Source of the DNA: Flavobacterium lacus
Lineage (GTDB): Bacteria; Bacteroidota; Bacteroidia; Flavobacteriales; Flavobacteriaceae
Reading direction: 5' to 3'
DNA: 64,000 nucleotides
Assembly: GCF_003268815.1 (NCBI RefSeq)
Contig: NZ_QLSV01000005.1
Span: 1-64,000, forward strand
Both the position numbers and the translations under genes were made by a program. Under the pieces are notes generated by a model. The model was not told where the DNA came from. It searched no databases and saw only the letters and a list, made by a program, of their open reading frames with translations. Positions 51,251 to 60,609 of the stretch are shown here, one piece after another. Within the stretch, counting starts at the first letter, position 1. Each line of letters opens with the position of its first letter.

Positions 51251-53930
51251 CGGAATTTTAATAGTTATATTGCTGTTGTATCTTGGCTTACTTTTTTTTA
51301 TTGCTCAATGGGCAGAACGAAAAGGCAATTCAAAATGGACAAACAATCCCTATGTCTATTCACTTTCACTCGCTGTTTACTGCACAACATGGACGTATTA
51401 TGGTAGTATTGGTGTAGCTGCTAACTCAGGGCTAAATTACATCCCAATTTATCTGGGTCCGGTAATCGCTTTTCCCGCTTGGATTGTTATTCTGAGAAAA
51501 ATTATCCGGATTTCCAGAGTCAATAAAATATCCAGTATAGCCGATTTTATTTCGCTTCGTTACGGAAATAGTCGATTTCTTGGAGCTTTGGTGACGGTTA
51601 TTTCGCTCATGGCGATCTTGCCTTATGTGGGGTTGCAGTTAAAAGCGATTTCTGAAACATTTCACATTGTGACCAATTCAACGGAATCCAACAATGTTTT
51701 CTTAGATACGTCTACTTATGTAGCCTTAGTTTTGGCACTTTTTGCTTCTTTTTATGGAACACGTTATGTGGATGCATCCGAAAAACGAAAAGGAATTGTG
51801 ACCGCTGTGGCGATGGAATCAGTACTAAAATTATTTTTCTTTATCATTTTGGGATTGTATGTCACTTTTTATGTTTTTGACGGATTTGATGCTATTTATG
51901 CCAAAGCTTCGTTAATGGATAATTTTGAAGAACGAAACACAATTCACGGCTTAGAAGGCGGTATGAACTGGATGATGCTCATTATTTTATCTTTTTTTTC
52001 CATCTTCCTATTACCGCGGCAATTTCACATGTCAATCGTAGAAAATAATCGCGAAAAACATATTCGAACTGCCATTTGGTTGTTTCCATTGTATCTTTTG
52101 TTATTCAATTTGTTTGTTTATCCGATAGCATGGGGTGGAAATATTCTTTTTGAAGGAAAGGATGTCAATCCGGATATGTTTTCACTTTTGATTCCGCAGC
52201 TTTTTGACAATACATTTATGACGGTTTTGGTCTTTTTAGGCGGATTTTCAGCAGCAATTTCCATGATAGTGGTTTCATCGATTACACTTTCTACGATGTT
52301 AAGTAATAACCTTTTAATTCCGTATGGTTTATTAGGTTCATTGCAAAAAGACAATCAGGAAAGCAATAGCGAACGAATCGTAAATATCAGACGAATTGGT
52401 ATTTTTTTGCTCATCATTTTAGCTTTTATCTACTACCGCTTTTTCATCATGGATTTTTCATTGGTATCTGTTGGAATGATTTCATTTGTAATTGTTGCGC
52501 AACTCGGCCCCGCTTTTTTTGGTGCTATTTTTTGGAAAAGAGGTTCGCTAAATGGTGCAGTAGCGGGAATCATAGTTGGAATGTTGATTTGTTTTTATAC
52601 AATCATGTTGCCCTTTTTACTAAGTTCAATCAATCCTGAAAGTAACTTTTTTAAAGAAGGTTTTTTTGGCTATACTTTTCTGCAGCCATTTCAATTGTTC
52701 GGATTAGATTATTTAGAACCAATTCCGCATGCTCTTTTTTGGAGTTTATTGTTTAATTCGTTGGTTTATCTATTTGTTTCCGTGAGTTTTAAAGGCAATT
52801 ACCGAGAACGAAATTATGCCGAAATGTTTGTAGATATTGACAAATACATCAACAACCATGAAAATGCTTTTATTTGGAAAGGAACGGCCTATGTGTCTGA
52901 TATTAAAAAAGTTTTAAAACGCTTTTTAGGCGAAGAACGAACCAATCGAGCACTTTCCATCTTCAAGATGAAATACAATATCGCTCCTGATAATTTGTTG
53001 GCCGATGCTCGTTTAGTCAAATTTGCAGAAAATCTGTTAACCGGTCATATCGGAACAGCTTCTGCCAAAATATTAATTGAAAGTGTAACCAAGGAGGATA
53101 AAATCAGTTTACCTGAAGTGTTGAAAATCTTGGAAGAATCGAAAGAAAATCTCATCATCAATAAGAAATTAACCGAAACGTCCAATGAATTAAAAGTACT
53201 TTCTGCTCAATTAAAAACAGCCAATGAAACGCTCGTAATTAAAGATAAACAAAAGGATGAATTTTTAGATACAGTTACACATGAACTGCGAACACCAATA
53301 ACGGCTATCAGAGCGGCTAGTGAAATTTTGCATGACGATGATGAAATTCCGGGGGAAATTAAAAAACAATTTCTTCAAAATATTATTACTGAATCCGACC
53401 GTTTGAACCGATTAATCGATAAAATTTTAGATTTAGAAAAATTTGAAACCGGAAAACAGAAAATTTATCTTTCAACAGGAAACATTATTCAAACCATTTC
53501 CAAGTCACTTTCGCCTTTGCAACAATTGATTTCGAATAAAAAGATTCATGTAGAATTTGATGAAAATCAATTCAAAGTACTAGTTGATTTTGATGAAGAG
53601 CGAATTATTCAAGTCATCACCAACTTGGTTTCCAATGCCATAAAATTTACGGATGAAAAGCAAGGATTGATTATTATCACCGTTTTAAATGAAGAAGATT
53701 TTATCAAAATAAATGTTTTTAACAACGGAAAAGGAATAAATCCAAATGAATTAGAAACCATTTTTGATAAATTCTATCAATCAAACAATCAAAATATTAA
53801 AAAACCAATCGGAAGCGGTTTAGGATTAGCCATTTGCAAACAAATCATCGAAGCCCATAAAGGAAAAATTTGGGCAGAAAATGTGCAAAAAGGAGTAACT
53901 TTCTCGTTTATCCTTCCTAAAAATAAGTAA
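51243..53930 (+). CDS. crbS: Symporter-histidine kinase hybrid (CrbS/CbrA type)
   Basis: In this 895-residue protein, residues 1 to about 510 form a sodium:solute symporter-like region (about 13 segments; YCTTWTYYGSIGVAANSG, IADFISLRYGNSRFLGALV, LPRQFHMSIVENN). A STAC-like part and coiled coil (SLPEVLKILEESKENLIINK and onward) lead to the kinase: LDTVTHELRTPITAIRAASE with the phosphorylated His, NLVSNAIKFTDEK and IGSGLGLAICKQIIEAHKGK. CrbS-type kinases control acetyl-CoA synthetase genes in Vibrio and Pseudomonas. Here the gene is in the same operon as two acyl-CoA synthetases, which makes this role likely. Confidence 0.9.
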   Translation: MNSGILIVILLLYLGLLFFIAQWAERKGNSKWTNNPYVYSLSLAVYCTTWTYYGSIGVAANSGLNYIPIYLGPVIAFPAWIVILRKIIRISRVNKISSIADFISLRYGNSRFLGALVTVISLMAILPYVGLQLKAISETFHIVTNSTESNNVFLDTSTYVALVLALFASFYGTRYVDASEKRKGIVTAVAMESVLKLFFFIILGLYVTFYVFDGFDAIYAKASLMDNFEERNTIHGLEGGMNWMMLIILSFFSIFLLPRQFHMSIVENNREKHIRTAIWLFPLYLLLFNLFVYPIAWGGNILFEGKDVNPDMFSLLIPQLFDNTFMTVLVFLGGFSAAISMIVVSSITLSTMLSNNLLIPYGLLGSLQKDNQESNSERIVNIRRIGIFLLIILAFIYYRFFIMDFSLVSVGMISFVIVAQLGPAFFGAIFWKRGSLNGAVAGIIVGMLICFYTIMLPFLLSSINPESNFFKEGFFGYTFLQPFQLFGLDYLEPIPHALFWSLLFNSLVYLFVSVSFKGNYRERNYAEMFVDIDKYINNHENAFIWKGTAYVSDIKKVLKRFLGEERTNRALSIFKMKYNIAPDNLLADARLVKFAENLLTGHIGTASAKILIESVTKEDKISLPEVLKILEESKENLIINKKLTETSNELKVLSAQLKTANETLVIKDKQKDEFLDTVTHELRTPITAIRAASEILHDDDEIPGEIKKQFLQNIITESDRLNRLIDKILDLEKFETGKQKIYLSTGNIIQTISKSLSPLQQLISNKKIHVEFDENQFKVLVDFDEERIIQVITNLVSNAIKFTDEKQGLIIITVLNEEDFIKINVFNNGKGINPNELETIFDKFYQSNNQNIKKPIGSGLGLAICKQIIEAHKGKIWAENVQKGVTFSFILPKNK

Positions 53931-53933
53931 AGC

Positions 53934-54305
53934 ATGAAAAAGATTTTATTAGTAGATGACGAACCCAACATCATTATGTCGTTGGAATATACCTTTAAGA
54001 AAAACAATTTTGAAGTATTCATCGCTCGTGACGGTCAGGAAGCGTTAGATATTTTAAAAATCGAACAACCTGATTTAATCATTTTAGATATCATGATGCC
54101 TAATGTAGATGGTTATGCCACGATTGAATTGGTTAAAAAGAATGAAAAGCTGACCAATTGTAAAGTCATTTTTCTATCTGCCAAAAATAAAGAAAGTGAT
54201 ATTGAAAAAGGAATGCAGTTGGGTGCGGATGCTTATATGACGAAGCCTTTTTCGATTAAGAAGTTAGTGGAACAAGTGAATGAATTGCTTTCTACGAGTC
54301 CTTAG
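53934..54305 (+). CDS. Receiver-only response regulator
   Basis: This 123-residue single receiver domain has KKILLVDDEPNIIMSLEYTF (acidic pocket), PDLIILDIMMPNVDGYAT (phospho-accepting Asp near residue 52), KVIFLSAKNKESD and AYMTKPFSIKKLVEQ (conserved Lys). There is no output domain: the gene ends eight residues after the last helix. It follows the kinase by 3 bases. CrbR in proteobacteria carries a LuxR-type DNA-binding domain, so an output partner must be supplied by another protein here. Confidence 0.92.
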   Translation: MKKILLVDDEPNIIMSLEYTFKKNNFEVFIARDGQEALDILKIEQPDLIILDIMMPNVDGYATIELVKKNEKLTNCKVIFLSAKNKESDIEKGMQLGADAYMTKPFSIKKLVEQVNELLSTSP

Positions 54306-54337
54306 TCCATAGTCCTTACTCCATAGTCCTTAGCCAT
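54297..54337. repeat. Heptanucleotide tandem repeat (AGTCCWT)x6
   Basis: AGTCCTT AGTCCAT AGTCCTT ACTCCAT AGTCCTT AGCCAT begins in the last codons of the receiver gene, whose stop TAG is formed within the first two units, and runs into the leader of the PrpE-like gene. Confidence 0.8.
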
Positions 54338-54378
54338 AAGGGAAGATTGATTTACAACAACAGTAACAACACACAAAA

Positions 54379-56274
54379 ATGAATTATTTAGAAATTTATC
54401 AAAAAAGTCTTGACAATCCAGAAGTATTTTGGAAAGAACAAGCCGAACATATCCAATGGTTTCAAAAACCTGAAACCATTTTATCAACGGATCAAAATGA
54501 TTATCCGCTTTGGTATGCTGATGGCGAATTAAATGCGTGCTATTTAGCGTTAGACAAACACATTGAAGACGGTTTTGGTGACCAAATTGCACTCATTTAT
54601 GATTCTCCGGTTACGCAAACCGTCAAAAAATTCACCTATTCCGAAGTGAAAACTGAAGTAGCCAAATTAGCCGGTGGCTTACTTTCTTTAGGAGTTAAAA
54701 AAGGTGAAACCGCGGTGATTTATATGCCAATGATTCCGCAAGCAGCTTTTGCGATGTTGGCTTGTGCACGAATAGGAGTGACACATTCCGTAGTTTTTGG
54801 CGGATTTGCTCCGCACGAATTGGCAATCCGAATTGATGATTGCAAACCCCGAATCATTTTAACCGCTTCTTCCGGAATTGAAGTAGATCGATTAATAGCC
54901 TATAAACCTCTGGTGGATGAAGCGATTGAATTAGCCCATCACAAACCTAAAAAAGTAGTAGTTTTTAATCGAAAATTAGGTGCAAGAGTACCATTCAAAA
55001 AATACGATGTGGATTATGATGCCTTAGTATATGGCTCAGAAGAGGCCGATTGTGTGGTTGTGAATTCAACTCATCCGCTTTATGTTTTATACACATCCGG
55101 AACAACCGGAAAACCAAAAGGAATTGTCAGAGATACAGGAGGTTATGCTACGGCACTTAAATTTTCAATGCACAACATTTATGGCGTAAAACCCGGTGAA
55201 ATTTTTTGGGCAGCTTCTGATGTGGGATGGGTGGTTGGCCATAGTTATATTGTTTATGGTCCGTTAATCAATAGAAACACAACTATTATCTTTGAAGGAA
55301 AACCAATTAAAACACCCGATGCTTCTACTTTTTGGCGTGTAATTGCCGAACATAAGGTGAATGTCATGTTCACCGCTCCAACCGCCATTCGTGCCATCAA
55401 AAAAGAAGATCCGGACGGATTATTTATCAAAGAGTATGATTTATCGAGTTTAAAAACCCAATTTTTAGCAGGAGAACGTTGTGATGTGGCTACGTTAGAA
55501 TGGTATAATCAACACATTCCGGTTCCTGCTATTGATCATTGGTGGCAAACCGAATCAGGATGGCCAATGATTGCCAATATGATGGGAGTGGAGTTTCTAC
55601 CAATTAAACCCGGTTCTGCCGGAAAAGCGGTATCAGGCTATGATATTCGTATTTTAAATGATAATGGAGAAGAAGTTGGTGCCAACGAAGAGGGTTTTGT
55701 TGTGATCAAACTACCTTTGCCGCCCGGAACCATGCTTGATTTATGGAAAGATAGTGAACGCTTTAAGTCAGGCTATTTAGAAAAATTTCCAGGCTATTAT
55801 TTTTCCGGTGATGGTGGTTTTAAAGATGAGGAGGATTACATCTATATTACAGGTCGAGTGGATGACGTAATTAATGTAGCCGGCCATCGATTGTCAACTG
55901 CTGAAATGGAAGAAATTGTAGCTTCACATCCAGCTGTAGCAGAATGTGCGGTGATTGGGGTGAATGACGAGTTAAGAGGACAAATTCCATTAGCAATGGT
56001 CGTGCTAAAAACAGGAAATGAAACCGAACATTTTCAATTGGAATATGAAATTGTGCATTTAATTCGTAGCCAAATCGGTGCGGTAGCATGCTTGCGAAAT
56101 GTATTAATTGTGCTCCGACTACCTAAAACACGTTCAGGAAAAATTCTCCGAAAATTATTACGAAACATTGTTGATAAAGTTGAATTTCACATTCCGTCTA
56201 CTATTGATGACGAATTAATTATTGACGAAATAGTAGAAGTTATCGAAAAATATACCGTTTCAAAGCAAAAATAA
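54379..56274 (+). CDS. prpE: Propionyl-CoA synthetase-like acyl-CoA ligase
   Basis: This 631-residue AMP-forming ligase has LYTSGTTGKPKGIVRDTGGY (P-loop), FWAASDVGWVVGHSYIVYGP, IDHWWQTESGWPMIANMMG, the GYYFSGDGGFKDEEDYIYITGRVDDVINV hinge split over two stretches, and the C-terminal Lys in LPKTRSGKILRKLLRN. The RDTGGYATAL and AASDVGWVVGHSYIVY blocks are those of PrpE rather than Acs. It should activate propionate or another short acid to its CoA ester. It precedes the Acs gene by 104 bases in the same operon. Confidence 0.85.
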   Translation: MNYLEIYQKSLDNPEVFWKEQAEHIQWFQKPETILSTDQNDYPLWYADGELNACYLALDKHIEDGFGDQIALIYDSPVTQTVKKFTYSEVKTEVAKLAGGLLSLGVKKGETAVIYMPMIPQAAFAMLACARIGVTHSVVFGGFAPHELAIRIDDCKPRIILTASSGIEVDRLIAYKPLVDEAIELAHHKPKKVVVFNRKLGARVPFKKYDVDYDALVYGSEEADCVVVNSTHPLYVLYTSGTTGKPKGIVRDTGGYATALKFSMHNIYGVKPGEIFWAASDVGWVVGHSYIVYGPLINRNTTIIFEGKPIKTPDASTFWRVIAEHKVNVMFTAPTAIRAIKKEDPDGLFIKEYDLSSLKTQFLAGERCDVATLEWYNQHIPVPAIDHWWQTESGWPMIANMMGVEFLPIKPGSAGKAVSGYDIRILNDNGEEVGANEEGFVVIKLPLPPGTMLDLWKDSERFKSGYLEKFPGYYFSGDGGFKDEEDYIYITGRVDDVINVAGHRLSTAEMEEIVASHPAVAECAVIGVNDELRGQIPLAMVVLKTGNETEHFQLEYEIVHLIRSQIGAVACLRNVLIVLRLPKTRSGKILRKLLRNIVDKVEFHIPSTIDDELIIDEIVEVIEKYTVSKQK

Positions 56275-56378
56275 AATCATAAATGCAATTTTATCTATAT
56301 CTTTTTAGCAATTATACATTGGAATGAACGGTTAGAATTGTTATTTTTACATAAAATAAGACTAAAAACAGAAATATC

Positions 56379-58286
56379 ATGAGTTACTATAAAATACACG
56401 ATCTCGAAAATTATTTCAAAATGTATAAAAAATCGGTTCGCGAACCCAGAAAATTTTGGGACCGCATTGCCGATGAAAATTTCACTTGGTATCAAAAATG
56501 GGACAAAGTGTTTGAATTTGATATGCAAGAAGCAAAATTCAAATGGTTTGTGGATGCGAAAGTAAATATCACTAAAAATTGTATTGACCGCCATTTAGCC
56601 CGAAGAGGCGAAAAAACGGCGATTATTTTTGAACCCAACAATCCAAACGAAGAAGCTCAGCATATTTCCTATAATGAACTTTATTCAAGAGTAGCCAAAA
56701 TGGCAAATGTATTGCGAGATCAAGGCATAAAAAAAGGGGATAGAGTTTGTATATATTTACCGATGATTCCAGAATTGGCTGTTTCTGTTTTGGCTTGTGC
56801 ACGAATAGGCGCCATCCATTCAGTAGTTTTTGCAGGGTTTTCTGCTACAGCTGTTTCAACGAGAATAAATGATAGCGAATGTAAAATGGTAATTACATCC
56901 GACGGCGGATTTAGAGGAAACAAAACCATCGATTTAAAAGGAATTATTGACGAAGCCTTAGAAAAATCGCCATGTGTGGAAACTGTTTTAGTGGCTAAAC
57001 GAACAAATGAAAAAGTGAACATGAAAGAAGGTCGTGATCGATGGTTACAACCACTACTAGATGAAGCAATTCCCAATAACGTTGCCGAAATCATGGATGC
57101 AGAAGATCCATTATTCATTCTTTACACTTCCGGTTCAACCGGAAAACCAAAAGGAATGTTGCACACCACAGCGGGTTATATGGTTTATACAGCCTACACC
57201 TTTAAAAATGTATTTAACTACGAAGAAAATGATGTGTATTGGTGTACAGCCGATATTGGTTGGATTACCGGACATTCTTATATTTTATACGGACCGTTAT
57301 TAAACGGAGCAACAACCGTAATTTTTGAGGGTGTTCCATCTTATCCTGACTTTAGTCGTTTTTGGGAAGTGATTGAAAAACATAAAATCACTCAATTCTA
57401 TACAGCTCCAACTGCCATTCGTGCGTTAGCCAAGGAAAGTATTGATTATGTGCAGCGTTTTCCATTAAAATCATTAAAAGTAATAGGTTCTGTTGGTGAG
57501 CCAATCAATGAAGAAGCATGGCACTGGTACAATGACCACGTAGGCGGAAAAAGATGTCCGTTAGTAGATACCTGGTGGCAGACCGAAACCGGGGGAATCA
57601 TGATTTCGCCCATTCCGTTTGTAACGCCAACTAAACCAACGTATGCTTCTTTACCGTTGCCGGGAATTCAACCCGTTTTGATGGATGAATTGCGAAATGA
57701 AATTGAAGGTAATCAAGTCACCGGAAGTTTGTGTATCAAATTTCCTTGGCCGGCCATGGCCAGATCGATTTGGGGTGATCATGAGCGTTATAAAGAAACC
57801 TACTTTTCTGCTTTTCCGGGAAAATATTTCACCGGAGATGGTGCTTTGCGTGACGAAGTCGGTTATTACCGAATTACCGGTAGAGTAGATGATGTTATTA
57901 TTGTTTCCGGACATAATTTAGGTACTGCACCAATTGAAGACTCCATCAACGAGCATCCGGCGGTTGCCGAAAGTGCCATTGTTGGTTTCCCTCACGATGT
58001 GAAAGGAAATGCTTTATATGGTTTTGTGATACTAAAAGAAAGCGGCGAAACACGGGATAAAGACAATTTACGTAAAGAAATCAATCAACAAATTTCTGAT
58101 CAAATTGGACCAATTGCTAAATTAGATAAAATTCAGTTTGTTTCCGGATTACCAAAAACCAGAAGCGGAAAAATCATGCGTCGTATTTTGAGAAAAATTG
58201 CGGAAGGAGATTATTCTAATTTTGGTGATATTAGTACGTTATTAAATCCGGAAATTGTGGAGGAAATTAAGGAAGGGAAATTGTAA
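56379..58286 (+). CDS. acs: Acetyl-CoA synthetase
   Basis: This 635-residue protein has the full Acs signature: GDRVCIYLPMIPELAVSVLA, SVVFAGFSATAVSTRIND, LYTSGSTGKPKGMLHTTAGY, WCTADIGWITGHSYILYGPL, DTWWQTETGGIMISPIP, FTGDGALRDEVGYYRITGR and the acetylatable Lys in LPKTRSGKIMRRILRK. It forms acetyl-CoA from acetate, ATP and CoA. As the last gene of the operon, it completes a locus with uptake (porin, symporter), sensing (CrbS-like kinase, receiver) and activation. A terminator hairpin follows 25 bases after the stop. Confidence 0.93.
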   Translation: MSYYKIHDLENYFKMYKKSVREPRKFWDRIADENFTWYQKWDKVFEFDMQEAKFKWFVDAKVNITKNCIDRHLARRGEKTAIIFEPNNPNEEAQHISYNELYSRVAKMANVLRDQGIKKGDRVCIYLPMIPELAVSVLACARIGAIHSVVFAGFSATAVSTRINDSECKMVITSDGGFRGNKTIDLKGIIDEALEKSPCVETVLVAKRTNEKVNMKEGRDRWLQPLLDEAIPNNVAEIMDAEDPLFILYTSGSTGKPKGMLHTTAGYMVYTAYTFKNVFNYEENDVYWCTADIGWITGHSYILYGPLLNGATTVIFEGVPSYPDFSRFWEVIEKHKITQFYTAPTAIRALAKESIDYVQRFPLKSLKVIGSVGEPINEEAWHWYNDHVGGKRCPLVDTWWQTETGGIMISPIPFVTPTKPTYASLPLPGIQPVLMDELRNEIEGNQVTGSLCIKFPWPAMARSIWGDHERYKETYFSAFPGKYFTGDGALRDEVGYYRITGRVDDVIIVSGHNLGTAPIEDSINEHPAVAESAIVGFPHDVKGNALYGFVILKESGETRDKDNLRKEINQQISDQIGPIAKLDKIQFVSGLPKTRSGKIMRRILRKIAEGDYSNFGDISTLLNPEIVEEIKEGKL

Positions 58287-58310
58287 ATTAATTATATTTG
58301 TTAAATTTTA

Positions 58311-58342
58311 AACCGCTTGACTTCAACGTTCAAGCGGTTTTT
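58311..58342 (+). terminator. Terminator hairpin after acs
   Basis: AACCGCTTGA (58311-58320) and TCAAGCGGTT (58330-58339) pair perfectly around a 9-base loop and are followed by a short run of T. It closes the acetate operon just before the next small gene. Confidence 0.85.
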
Positions 58343-58357
58343 ACTACTAGCAAAGTT

Positions 58358-58612
58358 ATGAAAGAACAAGATTTAACCCAACTCACTGTTAACGAACTCA
58401 AAGCAAAACAGAAAACGCTTAAAACATCGTCTATATTAATCTTAATAGCAATGGCGATTATGCTAATTAGCGGCATATTTTTTATGCTAAAAATGAAAAG
58501 TCCGGTTTTTACAATTCTACCAGTGGCATTTTTGCCTCTTGTTATTGTGTTTTCCAAGCAATTAAAATCGATTAAAGAGGAATTACAAAAAAGAGAAAAC
58601 TCTCCCAATTAA
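58358..58612 (+). CDS. Small membrane protein (redox-neutral, unknown role)
   Basis: This protein has 84 residues from the ATG at 58358; an earlier in-frame start at 58298 would pass through the terminator and is rejected. A basic helical N-terminus (LTVNELKAKQKTLKTS) is followed by two membrane segments (ILILIAMAIMLISGIFFML and FTILPVAFLPLVIVFS) and a charged tail KQLKSIKEELQKRE. Proteins of this layout are common in Flavobacteriaceae with no assigned function. Confidence 0.7.
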   Translation: MKEQDLTQLTVNELKAKQKTLKTSSILILIAMAIMLISGIFFMLKMKSPVFTILPVAFLPLVIVFSKQLKSIKEELQKRENSPN

Positions 58613-58629
58613 AGGAAAGTTTTTTTTGA

Positions 58630-59541
58630 CTACTGCTTTTTCCTATACGTCATTGTAATTTCCATCACATATTGCATTCCAACCACGGGTGTGTTTGCAT
58701 TTATGATTTTATCATAACCTTGGGGATTCAAACCATCATAATAGAATGTTTTACTTTTTCGCTCTTCTTGTCTAATCACGTGTTTATCGCTGTAACGTGA
58801 ATTGTTTGAATAACTAAGCTCCGATGTTTCAAATGCTTGAAAATTTTTGTATTGCGAAGTAGGCGATAAGGCTACAAAGCTTATTTGAATCGTTGGTTCA
58901 TCTTCGGAACCTTCCTCAATATGTTTACTCATTTGATTTTTTCTAATTTGAAGTAATTTATGAGCCTCTTCAAACATTTGTTCGTAGATTTTATCGGCGT
59001 TCAGGTTGACATAATCAACTTTAATAATGTTATGAATTTCAAAATCAGATGCTTTTTCAACTAAATCATCAAAAGAAACTCGATTGGAAAACCGAAGTAT
59101 GACATTCTTTTTTATTTCAAAACCGGCATCCACCTGATTCAATTTTACTTGCGAACCTTGCGTTTCTGAAACGTAATCGTAAATTTTATTTTGAGTAATA
59201 AAATCTACATACATTTCATCTTCTTTGATGCCCAAATTTTTGGCAGCTGATTTAAAACCCTGAATTCGTTGATTAATTTTTGCATTGCATTCCTTCACCG
59301 ATTTTGCTTCTTGAATTAAACCAAAGGTGACGATGTAGGCATCCGTTTTTACATTATTCAAAATCTTAATCCGGTAAACCGCTTCGTTTTTTGTTTGCGT
59401 AACACGCTGATTTTCAGTATTATTCAGTTGATAAACAGTAGAATTGTATTTTTCACCACTTCGATACAGTTCATTTGCACCGTGTTGCGCATTGCTAATT
59501 GATAAAGAAAAAACACCAAGTACTACGAAAATTGTTTTCAT
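58630..59541 (-). CDS. Exported SIMPL/DUF541-like protein
   Basis: This 303-residue protein has a signal peptide (MKTIFVVLGVFSLSISNAQ). The middle shows the SIMPL pattern of an oxidised helix-strand repeat: SVKECNAKINQRIQGFKSAA, LGIKEDEMYVDFITQNKIYD, VILRFSNRVSFDDLVEKASD and KIYEQMFEEAHKLLQIRKNQ. SIMPL proteins are periplasmic or outer-membrane-associated with unclear roles. It is convergent with the previous small gene (17 bases apart). Confidence 0.7.
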   Translation of the reverse strand: MKTIFVVLGVFSLSISNAQHGANELYRSGEKYNSTVYQLNNTENQRVTQTKNEAVYRIKILNNVKTDAYIVTFGLIQEAKSVKECNAKINQRIQGFKSAAKNLGIKEDEMYVDFITQNKIYDYVSETQGSQVKLNQVDAGFEIKKNVILRFSNRVSFDDLVEKASDFEIHNIIKVDYVNLNADKIYEQMFEEAHKLLQIRKNQMSKHIEEGSEDEPTIQISFVALSPTSQYKNFQAFETSELSYSNNSRYSDKHVIRQEERKSKTFYYDGLNPQGYDKIINANTPVVGMQYVMEITMTYRKKQ

Positions 59542-59699
59542 TTTTTTTGATTTAAAAGTTTATGATGCAATAGTAGTTTGCCATTCTTAAATTAGATTAG
59601 CAAAACCACTTTCAACTGATTGTAATTGGTTTTCTATACATTTACAGTAGTTTTACAGTACCGAATTAAAAGCGTATTTTTATTTTCGAATTCAATTTT

Positions 59700-60608
59700 A
59701 TGATGAACGAACCACAATTATTTCAATTATTGAAAAACGAAGTGCTATTGAACTATCAAAAGCATTATCCTTATTTTCAAGGCAATTGGAAACAATTCAG
59801 TTCGCAAGACATTCAAAATTTAATTGATTTAATTGATGAAGAGCAAAAACAACGCATCAGCGAAAAGTGGATTTACACGCATTTAAAACCGGAAACCAAT
59901 GAAAAATTACCACGAAAAGATATGTTGGATATTTTGTGTCAGTTTTGTGGTTTTTCAGGTTGGGATGAGTTTGTTTTTATAAATAGGAAAGAAGATTTAC
60001 CACTTCAAAATAATAAAAAGAAGCAAAATTATTTTTGGATAATCGGAATAGGGTTGATGCTCATTCTTTTCATTTTCTATTGGACAAAAAAAATGAAGAC
60101 GGATTCGAAAACCATTGAAATTCAAGATGAATTTACGCAAGAAAAAATTGCTGATGAAGATGTGAAAGTTTATCAAATTGATGATAACAAAAAAGTTCCT
60201 GTAAAAGTAGAAGACGGAAAAGCGACAATCGACTCCGTTTCACCGGAAACTAAAATCAGTGTAGAAAGTCCGTTTTACAAAAAAAGGGAAGTTGAAGTGG
60301 CTAAATCAAACACAGAAAATCAAATTCTTTTGATGCAACCTGACGATTATGCCTTGATGCTCAAAGCGTTTATGCAATCCGACATCAAAGATTGGCAAAC
60401 CCGAAAAGAGCAATTACAAAAGATTTTGGCAGATGATTTAGAAGTTATCGTGATGTTGCCCAACAATTTGGGAGCCGAATACTATAATAAAAAAGAGTTT
60501 TCAGAAAAATTAGTCATTCCAACATCAACCATCAAGAAAATGCAGATTTTAGAAATTAAAAATAATTCAGAAGGCAAAATTCAATTCATTCGAATCAAAC
60601 AGGAATAA
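59700..60608 (+). CDS. Membrane-anchored protein of unknown function
   Basis: This protein has 302 residues (ATG at 59700, or 59703). The first 100 residues form a cytoplasmic helical domain (LIDLIDEEQKQRISEKWIYT, then ILCQFCGFSGWDEFVF). A single membrane segment lies near 113-130 (YFWIIGIGLMLILFIFYW) and an outside domain of about 170 residues follows. The N-terminal part resembles a domain often found on Bacteroidota membrane sensors, but no name can be given. The next gene begins 1 base after the stop, so the two are an operon. Confidence 0.65.
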   Translation: MMNEPQLFQLLKNEVLLNYQKHYPYFQGNWKQFSSQDIQNLIDLIDEEQKQRISEKWIYTHLKPETNEKLPRKDMLDILCQFCGFSGWDEFVFINRKEDLPLQNNKKKQNYFWIIGIGLMLILFIFYWTKKMKTDSKTIEIQDEFTQEKIADEDVKVYQIDDNKKVPVKVEDGKATIDSVSPETKISVESPFYKKREVEVAKSNTENQILLMQPDDYALMLKAFMQSDIKDWQTRKEQLQKILADDLEVIVMLPNNLGAEYYNKKEFSEKLVIPTSTIKKMQILEIKNNSEGKIQFIRIKQE

Positions 60609-60609
60609 T

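Noticed and set aside
53789..54022. Frame opposite the kinase/receiver junction
   Set aside because: Antisense shadow of two well-supported genes with no motif of its own.
58298..58357. Upstream start for the small membrane protein gene
   Set aside because: The extension would be translated from the stem of the acs terminator; the ATG at 58358 gives a normal small membrane protein.
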